This document shows positions 1-5,103 of a stretch of 5,103 bases of DNA, piece by piece; position 1 is the first letter of the stretch, and every line of letters begins with the position of its first letter. Under the pieces are notes generated by a model that was not told the DNA's origin, made no database searches, and saw only the letters and a program-made list of their open reading frames with translations. Source of the stretch: Deltaproteobacteria bacterium. GTDB lineage: Bacteria; Myxococcota_A; UBA796. The position numbers and the translations under genes are program-made. The stretch covers positions 2,873 through 7,975 of the forward strand of contig PALY01000044.1 of assembly GCA_002707085.1 (NCBI GenBank). Reading direction: 5' to 3'.

Positions 1-887
1 CGTTCCAGCAGGTGAAGTCTGCGCCATGCATTCTTTACGCTTGGCACATCGGGTGTACATAAAAGGATGACTTGATCTGCCACAGTGATGGCCGTTCGTG
101 TGGCGTCATCCAAGCGGCCACCACAGTCCACGACAAGGTAGTGGTACGCGTCGGCTGCAGCGGTAAGAACTCGCACAAGGTCTTCGCTGCGCAGAAACTC
201 TGTTTCGACCAGTTCAAGCGGCTGTGCAATTACGTGCAGTTGGCTTGGATGGACGCTTACCGAGCCTGCAACCATCCGTTCATCCAAGCGGTTCAGGTTT
301 GCGAGAAGGTCGTGCAATGTACTGCTGGGCTGAAGGTCGAGGAAGCTGGCGACATCGCCCATGGAAAAGTCCATGTCGACCACGCAAACACGGTGTACCG
401 GTGCCAATTCCGCTGCCAAGTTCACGCTGACGAAGGTTGACCCACACCCCCCTTTTGCCCCAATTACGGCGACGACGTGCCCTTGATCTGTAGATGTGAG
501 CGTTTCTCGGGGTGCTTCCCGGACTGCTCGTCGGAGGAGGTCGGTATCTTCTGGAAGTACAACAAAGTCTTGATATCCCGACCGCATGGCTGCGCGAATG
601 CGCTCGGGATCTGCGACCGATGCATGTGCAAACAGCACAAGGTTCGGGTTCTCCGCTTTGAGTGCAGATCCCAATCGAATCGCAGCATCAAAATCTGTAT
701 CAAAGCCCACGATGACCACTTGTGCGCGGTGTCGGCGGACGGCATCCGCAGCGTCGGAATAGCTCAGATTTTCATTTGGAATCGCAGCTTCTGTACTCAG
801 GCATTCCCGAATCAGTCCCAGGCCGTGTCCGTCCACGCCGATGACAAGGACAGTTGCGATGGTGCGATTGGTGGTTGAGCGCTGCAT
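1..887 (-). CDS. tadZ: TadZ/CpaE pilus assembly ATPase-like localisation protein, C-terminus missing
   Basis: Partial gene: 295 codons from an ATG at 887-885, running off the left edge. Residues about 10-125 look like an atypical receiver domain. Strand 3 ends VVIVGFD, with Gly61 where a receiver's phospho-acceptor Asp is expected, so phosphorylation there is unlikely. Residues 138-295 are a ParA/MinD-type domain. It has a deviant Walker A, GAKGGCGST at 143-151, keeping signature Lys145 but with Ser150 in place of the P-loop Lys. A Walker A'-like segment VVDMDFSMGD lies at 169-178 and a Walker B-like YLVVDCGG at 250-257. This architecture is characteristic of CpaE/TadZ, which positions the Tad machine at the inner membrane. 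Family members usually run to about 380-420 residues, so roughly the last quarter is missing. The start follows the secretin stop by 9 nt, with GAGG seven bases before the ATG. The loss of the P-loop Lys is common in this family, so it is not a sign of decay. Confidence 0.93.
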   Translation of the reverse strand, partial: MQRSTTNRTIATVLVIGVDGHGLGLIRECLSTEAAIPNENLSYSDAADAVRRHRAQVVIVGFDTDFDAAIRLGSALKAENPNLVLFAHASVADPERIRAAMRSGYQDFVVLPEDTDLLRRAVREAPRETLTSTDQGHVVAVIGAKGGCGSTFVSVNLAAELAPVHRVCVVDMDFSMGDVASFLDLQPSSTLHDLLANLNRLDERMVAGSVSVHPSQLHVIAQPLELVETEFLRSEDLVRVLTAAADAYHYLVVDCGGRLDDATRTAITVADQVILLCTPDVPSVKNAWRRLHLLE

Positions 888-896
888 GGTGTTGCC

Positions 897-2285
897 TCAG
901 CGTGCCAGACCGATGGGGCCTGTGGGTGCTGTTGAACGAGATTCTGAACGATGGTCCATACCGAGTAGGAACAACTCGAAATCATTGGGGTTGTTGTCTT
1001 CGGTGACACCAGGAGGGGCTGGAACTTCGCCGGGAGCGATGGGTCGGACCAATCGTGGGGTCACAAAAATCATCAATTCTGTTTCATCTCGACGATGTTG
1101 TACATAGCGGAACAGTGAGCCAAGAATTGGGATGTCACCGAGCAGGGGAACCCGTGCATAGGTGGCTCGAACAGTGTCGTTCAACATGCCTGCCATTGCG
1201 AAGGTATTGCCTGACTTCAAGCGCAGGTGCGATTGGGTCTTTCTGCTCACAAAACTTGGGATTTCGATTCCCGTCAGACGAATCGAGTTTGTGTTGTCTA
1301 AATCCGAGACTTCCACATACACCCGCATGTCGACCACATCGCCACCCAGCACAGTGGGGACAAAGATGAGTTTTACACCATACTCTTTGAATTCGATGGT
1401 GACCTTGTTGCCGAACTGAGAGACAGGAATGGGTACTTCTCCACCGGCAAGAAACTCTGCTTGTTGACCGGAAAGCGCCACAAGGGTTGGCTGTGCAAGA
1501 ATCTTAGAGATGTTGTTTTGGCTGAGGACGCTCATGATGGCCGAAAGGTTTACATCGCCACCCACCGCACCGAGCAGACGAAAGGCTTCGGACGAAGGAG
1601 AGAGGACCGTACCGCCATTGATCAGTACATCTTTGGAGGCCGTTGCGACTGAACCCGTGGTGGTCATGGGGCCTTCGATACCCAGCCCCAGTGCGCGATT
1701 TCCCCAGATGGCATTGAAGCCAAGTTCTCGGAGCGCAGACCGATTGACTTCTGCAAAAACGACTTCAAGTTGGATTTGGTGATCACCTTGAACGGTCATC
1801 AGGTTGATGAAGTCTTCGTCATATACACGGGCGACATTGGCAATATGTTCCAAGGTACTCAGGTCGGAGACGGGGCCTTCTAAGACCAGCCGCTCACGCA
1901 GTGGGTAGACCTTTGGAGGGGTGCCATCTACAAGTTCGTCGATTCTACGAATCAGATCCGACAGGTCTTGATGAATGGTCAACTGGTAATGTACCGGCGC
2001 ATTCACTCGACCTTGAAACCAGACCCAGAGGTCAGTACTGCCCACGGTCAAACCTCGGATTTGGAACTGTCCGGCTTCCAGAAGTTTGACTTCAGCGATT
2101 TCTCCATCGGACACCAAGACGCGAGAGATGGGTCGCTTCTCCTTGTAGATAAACGATTGCCCTACGCCGACGTCCAACCACTCGGAAGGCGTGTCTGCGG
2201 TTCTGCGTGGTGGCGCAGAGCCTGCAGCCTGGGCAAGGGGAATCCAAAATAGGAGCGTGAGCAGCAGGGCGCACAAGGACTTCAT
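897..2285 (-). CDS. rcpA: Tad secretin RcpA/CpaC, outer-membrane channel
   Basis: A 462-residue type II/IV secretion-type secretin forming the outer-membrane pore for the Flp pilus. Residues 1-20 are a signal peptide: Lys2, a hydrophobic core, then AQA at 18-20 before the likely cut. Residues about 38-105 match the pilus-secretin N-terminal domain found in CpaC proteins. Residues about 107-167 resemble a BON-like periplasmic domain. The secretin core spans about 259-417, including ILAQPTLVALSGQQAEFLAGG and the family signature VPLLGDIPILGSLF at 379-392, followed by ELMIFVTPRLVRP. The tail from 418 is Pro- and Asn-rich, as in other CpaC proteins. I chose the ATG at 2285 because a signal peptide begins there and GGAG lies five to six bases upstream. 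The same frame stays open to 2459, but those extra 58 codons overlap rcpC and would bury the signal peptide. The gene starts 10 nt after the rcpC stop, implying co-transcription. Confidence 0.95.
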   Translation of the reverse strand: MKSLCALLLTLLFWIPLAQAAGSAPPRRTADTPSEWLDVGVGQSFIYKEKRPISRVLVSDGEIAEVKLLEAGQFQIRGLTVGSTDLWVWFQGRVNAPVHYQLTIHQDLSDLIRRIDELVDGTPPKVYPLRERLVLEGPVSDLSTLEHIANVARVYDEDFINLMTVQGDHQIQLEVVFAEVNRSALRELGFNAIWGNRALGLGIEGPMTTTGSVATASKDVLINGGTVLSPSSEAFRLLGAVGGDVNLSAIMSVLSQNNISKILAQPTLVALSGQQAEFLAGGEVPIPVSQFGNKVTIEFKEYGVKLIFVPTVLGGDVVDMRVYVEVSDLDNTNSIRLTGIEIPSFVSRKTQSHLRLKSGNTFAMAGMLNDTVRATYARVPLLGDIPILGSLFRYVQHRRDETELMIFVTPRLVRPIAPGEVPAPPGVTEDNNPNDFELFLLGMDHRSESRSTAPTGPIGLAR

Positions 2286-2295
2286 GGAGGCTCCG
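2286..2295 (-). promoter_or_regulatory. Ribosome binding site that decides the secretin start
   Basis: On the minus strand GGAG then CCTCC precedes the ATG at 2285, and this site occupies the whole short gap after the rcpC stop. It supports the internal start over the longer open frame that reaches into rcpC. Confidence 0.6.
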
Positions 2296-3192
2296 TTAGC
2301 GTTCAATTTTTTTGCCTGCGCGATCAAATCGCGCTGTGTCAGTTCGAGATCCTTGAATGACTTCAGCAGTTCGGAAAGTTTTTCGGCCCATCCGGCGTGG
2401 CGCCTTGTAGCCGATGAGTTCCGACGTCGAGAGTGGACTGGTGGTCTCTCCGTCGACACTGGTGATGTCTAAGTCGCCTCGCAGCACGAGGTGAATGTCC
2501 CCCTTGGAGACCGCCAAGGCGAGTTTTTCTGTTTGATCGGTCGTCAATTCCAGCGTGACGGAGGGTTTTCCACGGCGTGTGGTTGCCCGTCGTTTTGGTT
2601 CGCCATCCTTGCTTTCTTCGACTTTGGGTTCCCCGGTGGCCACAGTCAGGACGGGGATACCTGACAAGATTGTTTCGGTGGCCCACTGAGAACGGCCCAT
2701 CTGATCGTCTGGTCGGATCGTTACGATGACGTCAACGTAGTTGCCTGGTTGAATGAACCCACCAACTCCCGATTGCTGGTCCAAGTTGACGGTCATTGCA
2801 CGCATGCCTTTGCGGATCAGTGCGTTCAATCCAACACCTGCATCGGCGGCAGCCAAGCGTTCTCGGCGGACCATCTCGTTTACGAGAATCTTGGAGCGAG
2901 GTGTTCTACCCACGACGATCTCGGAGTCTGTATAGACTTCGTCGCTCGGTACCATTTCTGGAAGAAGATGACGGATGGTGACATCTTCTTCGGTAATGGT
3001 CAGGCCCATATCAAGGTTACGGGTAGCGATGACGACCGGTATGGTGCTTGGCCCTTGGCGGGCTGCCTCAACTTCATCTTGTGCGGTCTGAAGAACGCGA
3101 AAGACAGCGTACGCAGCAATGATTGCACCAATCAGAGACACACCCATGATGAGTGCGCCTCGTGGTTGGCCTGTTGTCGCGAGTCGGGCCAT
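2296..3192 (-). CDS. rcpC: Flp pilus assembly protein RcpC/CpaB
   Basis: A 298-residue protein of the RcpC/CpaB family, an inner-membrane-anchored periplasmic component thought to work with the secretin. One transmembrane helix lies at about 12-33. A SAF domain follows at about 51-112: it opens PVVIATRNLDMGLTITEEDV and includes EIVVGRTPRSKILVNEMV. The RcpC domain follows at about 121-240, with MRAMTVNLDQQSGVGGFIQPG at its start and the NYVDVIVT strand typical of the family. A charged, Lys/Arg-rich insert at about 189-209 interrupts this domain between two predicted strands and is probably a surface loop. The tail from 262 is basic and probably disordered. The length is usual for the family. 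The ATG at 3192 has GGAGAG just upstream. The gene is separated from tadV by an unusually long gap for this operon (101 nt) that holds a stem-loop. Confidence 0.94.
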   Translation of the reverse strand: MARLATTGQPRGALIMGVSLIGAIIAAYAVFRVLQTAQDEVEAARQGPSTIPVVIATRNLDMGLTITEEDVTIRHLLPEMVPSDEVYTDSEIVVGRTPRSKILVNEMVRRERLAAADAGVGLNALIRKGMRAMTVNLDQQSGVGGFIQPGNYVDVIVTIRPDDQMGRSQWATETILSGIPVLTVATGEPKVEESKDGEPKRRATTRRGKPSVTLELTTDQTEKLALAVSKGDIHLVLRGDLDITSVDGETTSPLSTSELIGYKAPRRMGRKTFRTAEVIQGSRTDTARFDRAGKKIER

Positions 3193-3196
3193 GTGG

Positions 3197-3202
3197 CTCT
3201 CC
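3197..3202 (-). promoter_or_regulatory. Ribosome binding site of rcpC
   Basis: GGAGAG on the minus strand, with the GGAG core six bases before the ATG. It follows a 14-base alternating purine-pyrimidine run at 3202-3215. Its good match supports the 3192 start, since no start codon is evident in frame just upstream. Confidence 0.6.
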
Positions 3203-3244
3203 GTGTGTGCGCGCGGGAAAGATAGTGTATCGGATTGGCGAAGG

Positions 3245-3292
3245 GATTGGGGAATAGTATTGCATTGTCAATACTTTTGGGCCACCCCAATC
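3245..3292 (-). repeat. Nested inverted repeat (two-stage stem-loop) between tadV and rcpC
   Basis: Outer arms GATTGGGG (3245-3252) and CCCCAATC (3285-3292) are perfect 8-bp complements. Inside them, AGTATTG (3256-3262) and CAATACT (3269-3275) are perfect 7-bp complements around a 6-nt loop. On the minus-strand transcript the two stems can stack through two A-U pairs and an A-A mismatch, leaving a 6-nt bulge UGGCCC. No U-run follows on the transcript, so this is not a standard intrinsic terminator. It could be an mRNA processing or stability element protecting the upstream flp-tadV message, or a protein binding site. The structure is seen in the sequence; the function is inferred. Confidence 0.65.
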
Positions 3293-3293
3293 G

Positions 3294-3686
3294 TCATACA
3301 AAGGGGTGGGTTAGCGCCCATGTCGCAATAGCCAAGGGGGCTGCGACGGGAAGTTTCGGAGTCGTCTGTACGGTTCGGAAACGCAGGCTAGCCCAGTAGA
3401 TGGCGGAAAATAGGCCACAGCCCGCGGCGGACCAAAGGGCAACTTTGGCGACGCCCGTGACCCCCACAAAGCCGCCGACCACCATGAGTGCTTTTACATC
3501 ACCGCCGCCGAGGATGCGGAGCGCAAACGGTATAATGCCGATTCCAAGCGCGACCCCGATTCCAGCGAGAGCATGCAGCCAATTATTGGTCATGCCCGCC
3601 CAAAGCATGGAAAGAAGCAGCCCAACCACAATCAGTCGATTTGGAATTCGGCGCGTTCGCACATCCCAAAACGCAGCAATACCCAC
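3294..3686 (-). CDS. tadV: TadV/CpaA prepilin peptidase (A24 family, small Tad type)
   Basis: An aspartyl prepilin peptidase of the inner membrane that should cleave, and may process further, the Flp prepilin encoded just upstream. Numbered from the GTG at 3686 (130 residues), the two catalytic Asp residues are visible: Asp8 in WDVRTRRIPN and Asp63 in the GGGD motif followed by VKAL. Hydrophobic segments lie at about 18-32, 36-56, 64-98 (probably two helices) and 112-125. It lacks the large N-terminal methylase domain of PilD-type enzymes, as usual for TadV. The start is uncertain. GTG at 3686 is the only standard start in the frame, but it leaves only seven residues before Asp8 and removes the helix that normally precedes it. 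The frame stays open upstream to a TGA at 3767-3765. A CTG at 3722 would add 12 residues (LATPIAPVLWTW) and restore that helix. The true start may therefore be nonstandard. Confidence 0.9.
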   Translation of the reverse strand: MGIAAFWDVRTRRIPNRLIVVGLLLSMLWAGMTNNWLHALAGIGVALGIGIIPFALRILGGGDVKALMVVGGFVGVTGVAKVALWSAAGCGLFSAIYWASLRFRTVQTTPKLPVAAPLAIATWALTHPFV

Positions 3687-3742
3687 CCACGTCCAAAGAA
3701 CGGGTGCGATGGGTGTGGCCAGTTGGATCGGCTCAAAAGGGT

Positions 3743-3922
3743 CTACGGACCCGTTGTCGCACCATCAACTTGTGTGGCGACGTCCGAAAATAGATTGTCG
3801 AGTGATGTGCCGAGCAATGAAAGTGCAGTAATGATTGCGACGGCTACCAGTCCTGCGATCAGGCCATACTCAATGGCGGTTGCGCCGGACTCGTCTTTAA
3901 TGAGGCGTTGAATCAGGTTCAT
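3743..3922 (-). CDS. flp: Flp type IVb pilin precursor
   Basis: A 59-residue prepilin, the structural subunit of the Tad pilus. The leader MNLIQRLIKDESG is basic and ends at Gly13. The Flp cleavage motif G/ATAIEY follows, with Glu18 at +5 and Tyr19 at +6 of the mature protein, the residues that define type IVb Flp pilins. The hydrophobic assembly helix runs from about 20 to 38 (GLIAGLVAVAIITALSLLG). The rest (DNLFSDVATQVDGATTGP) is the short polar tail typical of Flp. The mature length would be 46 residues. The ATG at 3922 has an excellent ribosome binding site (AAGGAGG, five-base spacer), consistent with a highly made structural protein. It is the first gene of the operon, followed by its likely processing peptidase. 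Only one pilin copy is visible. Confidence 0.96.
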   Translation of the reverse strand: MNLIQRLIKDESGATAIEYGLIAGLVAVAIITALSLLGTSLDNLFSDVATQVDGATTGP

Positions 3923-3927
3923 GGAAC

Positions 3928-3934
3928 CCTCCTT
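3928..3934 (-). promoter_or_regulatory. Strong ribosome binding site of flp
   Basis: AAGGAGG on the minus strand, five bases before the ATG and a near-perfect match to the 16S rRNA tail. It is the strongest such site in the window. GGAGG is also complementary to CCTCC at 3944-3948, so it may be covered by a hairpin if transcription begins upstream of 3950. Confidence 0.75.
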
Positions 3935-3948
3935 GGAGTGTAGGGAGG

Positions 3949-3978
3949 ATTGTACGGCCTAGCCATAGGCAGGTGCAA
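3949..3978 (-). promoter_or_regulatory. Candidate sigma70-type promoter of the flp/tad operon
   Basis: On the minus strand, TACAAT at 3954-3949 matches the -10 consensus at five of six positions. TTGCAC at 3978-3973 is a weak -35 (TTG matches) with an 18-nt spacer. Transcription would start near 3942, giving an approximately 20-nt leader that just includes the ribosome binding site. This is a pattern match only. No GG-N10-GC sigma54 site was found, although some pilin genes use one. Confidence 0.4.
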
Positions 3979-4110
3979 GCCGGTCTATGTCAGGGGTTCG
4001 CAAGGTCGTGTTGGTGGGGGCCAGCTTGTAATGGTTTGGTCCCAAGCAAGACGGATTCAAAATTGTGCCCGCGTCGCCTGACATTTTCGATCAGGATTGT
4101 GCCTCTTTTC

Positions 4111-4139
4111 TTTACAAGGCGCGATGGTTGGGTCATGCT
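4111..4139 (+). promoter_or_regulatory. Candidate promoter of the lipoprotein gene
   Basis: TTTACA at 4111-4116 matches the -35 consensus at five of six positions. After a 17-nt spacer, CATGCT at 4134-4139 is a weak -10 with three of six matches. Transcription would begin near 4146, leaving a short leader before the ribosome binding site. The weak -10 makes this tentative. Confidence 0.28.
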
Positions 4140-4154
4140 TCATTCAGCCGTTTT

Positions 4155-4159
4155 GGAGG
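4155..4159 (+). promoter_or_regulatory. Ribosome binding site of the lipoprotein gene
   Basis: GGAGG lies seven bases before the ATG at 4167. It supports that start, which is also the one giving a signal peptide with a lipobox. Confidence 0.7.
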
Positions 4160-4166
4160 CCAATAC

Positions 4167-5103
4167 ATGCGTTGTTTTTGGGTGATGTTCGTTGCTGCGC
4201 TGGCAGTAGGGTGTTCAAGTAAGTTTGATGAGCAAGATGGGGATGTGAATTCGGGTATTTCCTCGGATGCAGATGCGGACGCGGACGCGGACGCGGACGC
4301 CGACGCCGACGCAGATGCAAGCTTGACCCTGAATCTTGATACGGATGTATCGACCGCTGGAGATCCTGTTGGGTTTTCAGTCGCTTGGGTGGATGCGGAT
4401 GGCGAAACCGAAACGGTCTCAGAGTTTAGTTTGGTGAGTGATGCGGAAGACCCGCTCTCCATTGACTCTGGTTCTGTGCTTCCGACTGTGGCGGGTTTAC
4501 ACACGATCACGGCTACAGCAGACATCGATGGTGTGAGTCATGAAGCCACCGCTGCTTTGCAGGTTGACGCATCTACGCTGGATAACTTTTCGGTTTCTAT
4601 GGAGTACATCGACGTGATGGCCGGGCAGGCCAATACGTACTCGGTGACCGCTACGGATGAATTTGGGAACGAATTGGAAGGATTGGAACAAGTCGTTTCC
4701 TTGAGTTCCGAGAATGTGACCCAAACGGGGTTTGAACTGGTTTCAACCGTGTCGGGTAGCTATGAAATCAGTGTAGAAATTGAAGGCATGGTTCGTGGCC
4801 AAGGCTGGACAGTGTCTCCAGCTGAATTGGCATCCATCACATTGGTACTGGATGAAACAGACCTGGAGATCGGTGACGACACGGATGCCGAAGTCTTTGT
4901 GGCTGATGAATATGGCAATGAACGTTCAGACCCTTTCACATTGGGTGTGGATGGTACGGGTGCCGTCATTGATGAAGATGAAATCACCTTTGAAGAAGAA
5001 GGTCTATTTGTGGTCTGGGCCCAGGTGGATGGAACAGACTTTATTGATGAAGTTGAAGTGTTGATCGATTCAACAGGTCCTGAACTGAATGTGGTGACAC
5101 CGC
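4167..5103 (+). CDS. Acidic surface lipoprotein with Asp-Ala tract and Ig-like repeats, 3' end open
   Basis: Partial gene of unknown function: 312 codons, still open at the right edge. Residues 1-15 are a lipoprotein signal peptide ending LAVG before Cys16, the predicted lipidation site. Ser17 at +2 fits outer-membrane sorting by the E. coli rule. A short acidic stretch leads to nine Asp-Ala repeats (34-51), probably an extended linker off the membrane. Three degenerate beta-rich modules follow, at about 52-136, 137-219 and 220-301. Matching elements include VTATDEFGNE (160-169) and VFVADEYGNE (243-252), and each module has a Gly-aromatic or Gly-His strand near its end. This resembles bacterial Ig-like/invasin-type domains. 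STGPELNVVTP at 302-312 looks like the opening of a further module. I count 70 Asp+Glu against 4 Lys+Arg. It is divergent from the tad operon, so a shared role is only conjecture; it could be an adhesin, a calcium-binding surface protein or a stalk for a C-terminal domain beyond the window. Confidence 0.88.
   Translation, partial: MRCFWVMFVAALAVGCSSKFDEQDGDVNSGISSDADADADADADADADADASLTLNLDTDVSTAGDPVGFSVAWVDADGETETVSEFSLVSDAEDPLSIDSGSVLPTVAGLHTITATADIDGVSHEATAALQVDASTLDNFSVSMEYIDVMAGQANTYSVTATDEFGNELEGLEQVVSLSSENVTQTGFELVSTVSGSYEISVEIEGMVRGQGWTVSPAELASITLVLDETDLEIGDDTDAEVFVADEYGNERSDPFTLGVDGTGAVIDEDEITFEEEGLFVVWAQVDGTDFIDEVEVLIDSTGPELNVVTP
4266..4319 (+). repeat. Nine tandem hexanucleotides GAYGCN encoding (Asp-Ala)9
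   Basis: Nine in-frame copies of GAY-GCN. The central copies include three identical GACGCG units and two GACGCC units, while the ends use GAT and GCA. The unit is six bases, so gain or loss of copies would change linker length without shifting the frame. Mixed third positions suggest the protein sequence is retained, while the identical core suggests recent slippage. Confidence 0.9.

Noticed and set aside
2286..2459. N-terminal extension of the secretin frame by 58 codons
   Set aside because: It overlaps rcpC in another frame, has no secretin-like content and would place a clear signal peptide internally. The 2285 start has its own ribosome binding site.
3202..3215. Alternating purine-pyrimidine run, possible Z-DNA
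   Set aside because: It is only 14 bases long and also overlaps the rcpC ribosome binding region. Nothing else supports a structural role.
3243..3271. Promoter for rcpC from the perfect TTGACA on the minus strand at 3271-3266
   Set aside because: At 16-18 nt spacing the -10 positions read CAATCC or AATCCC, which do not resemble TATAAT. The hexamer is better explained as part of the inverted repeat.
841..3331. Many open frames on the plus strand opposite rcpA and rcpC
   Set aside because: They are antisense shadows of well-recognised genes, with no family-like sequence.
4077..4095. Inverted repeat CCTGA/TCAGG with a 9-nt gap
   Set aside because: A 5-bp stem with a long loop and no T-run is too weak to call as an operator or terminator.
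4062..4103. Direct repeat ATTGTGCC at 4062-4069 and 4096-4103
   Set aside because: An 8-base repeat in a region this size is expected by chance about half the time, and it matches no operator I recognise. The complementary strand resembles half of a sigma54 site, but GG-N10-GC spacing fails at both copies.
4167..5103. The lipoprotein as a Tad component (RcpB or TadD type)
   Set aside because: It is transcribed away from the operon and has Ig-like modules rather than TPR or CpaD features. Adjacency alone is not evidence.

Overview
The window holds most of a Tad (tight adherence / Flp pilus) biogenesis operon on the minus strand. A separate, divergently transcribed gene for a very acidic surface lipoprotein sits on the plus strand. 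By eye the base composition is moderately GC. The organism is diderm: there is an outer-membrane secretin and a lipobox protein. An Asp-Ala tract straight after a lipidated Cys, followed by Ig-like repeats, is a style common in Myxococcota and other former Deltaproteobacteria. That assignment is inference only; no marker gene is present.

Layout, read in the direction of the minus-strand operon (right to left): flp pilin (3922-3743), a small A24 prepilin peptidase tadV/cpaA (3686-3294, possibly starting upstream at 3722), a 101-nt gap with a nested stem-loop, cpaB/rcpC (3192-2296), the secretin cpaC/rcpA (2285-897), and tadZ/cpaE (887 to the left edge, C-terminus cut off). The last three genes are packed with 9-10 nt gaps. 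The pilin has the strongest ribosome binding site. No rcpB/cpaD gene lies between secretin and tadZ. The ATPase (tadA/cpaF) and platform genes (tadB, tadC) would be expected beyond the left edge.

The parts should work together as follows. The prepilin peptidase cuts the Flp leader after Gly13. Mature pilin is assembled at an inner-membrane platform positioned by TadZ and is extruded through the RcpA secretin, with RcpC as the periplasmic partner.

The 244-nt region between flp and the lipoprotein gene (3923-4166) carries the outward-facing signals of both units: a good ribosome binding site on each side and a plausible sigma70-type promoter for each. The lipoprotein gene (4167 to the right edge, open) encodes a signal peptide with lipobox, nine Asp-Ala repeats and three degenerate Ig-like modules. 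Its role is unknown, and nothing beyond position links it to the pilus.

I do not see a clearly new system here. The observations most worth a second look are the nested stem-loop between tadV and rcpC, a possible hairpin over the pilin ribosome binding site, the uncertain start of the peptidase, and the extreme charge of the lipoprotein.
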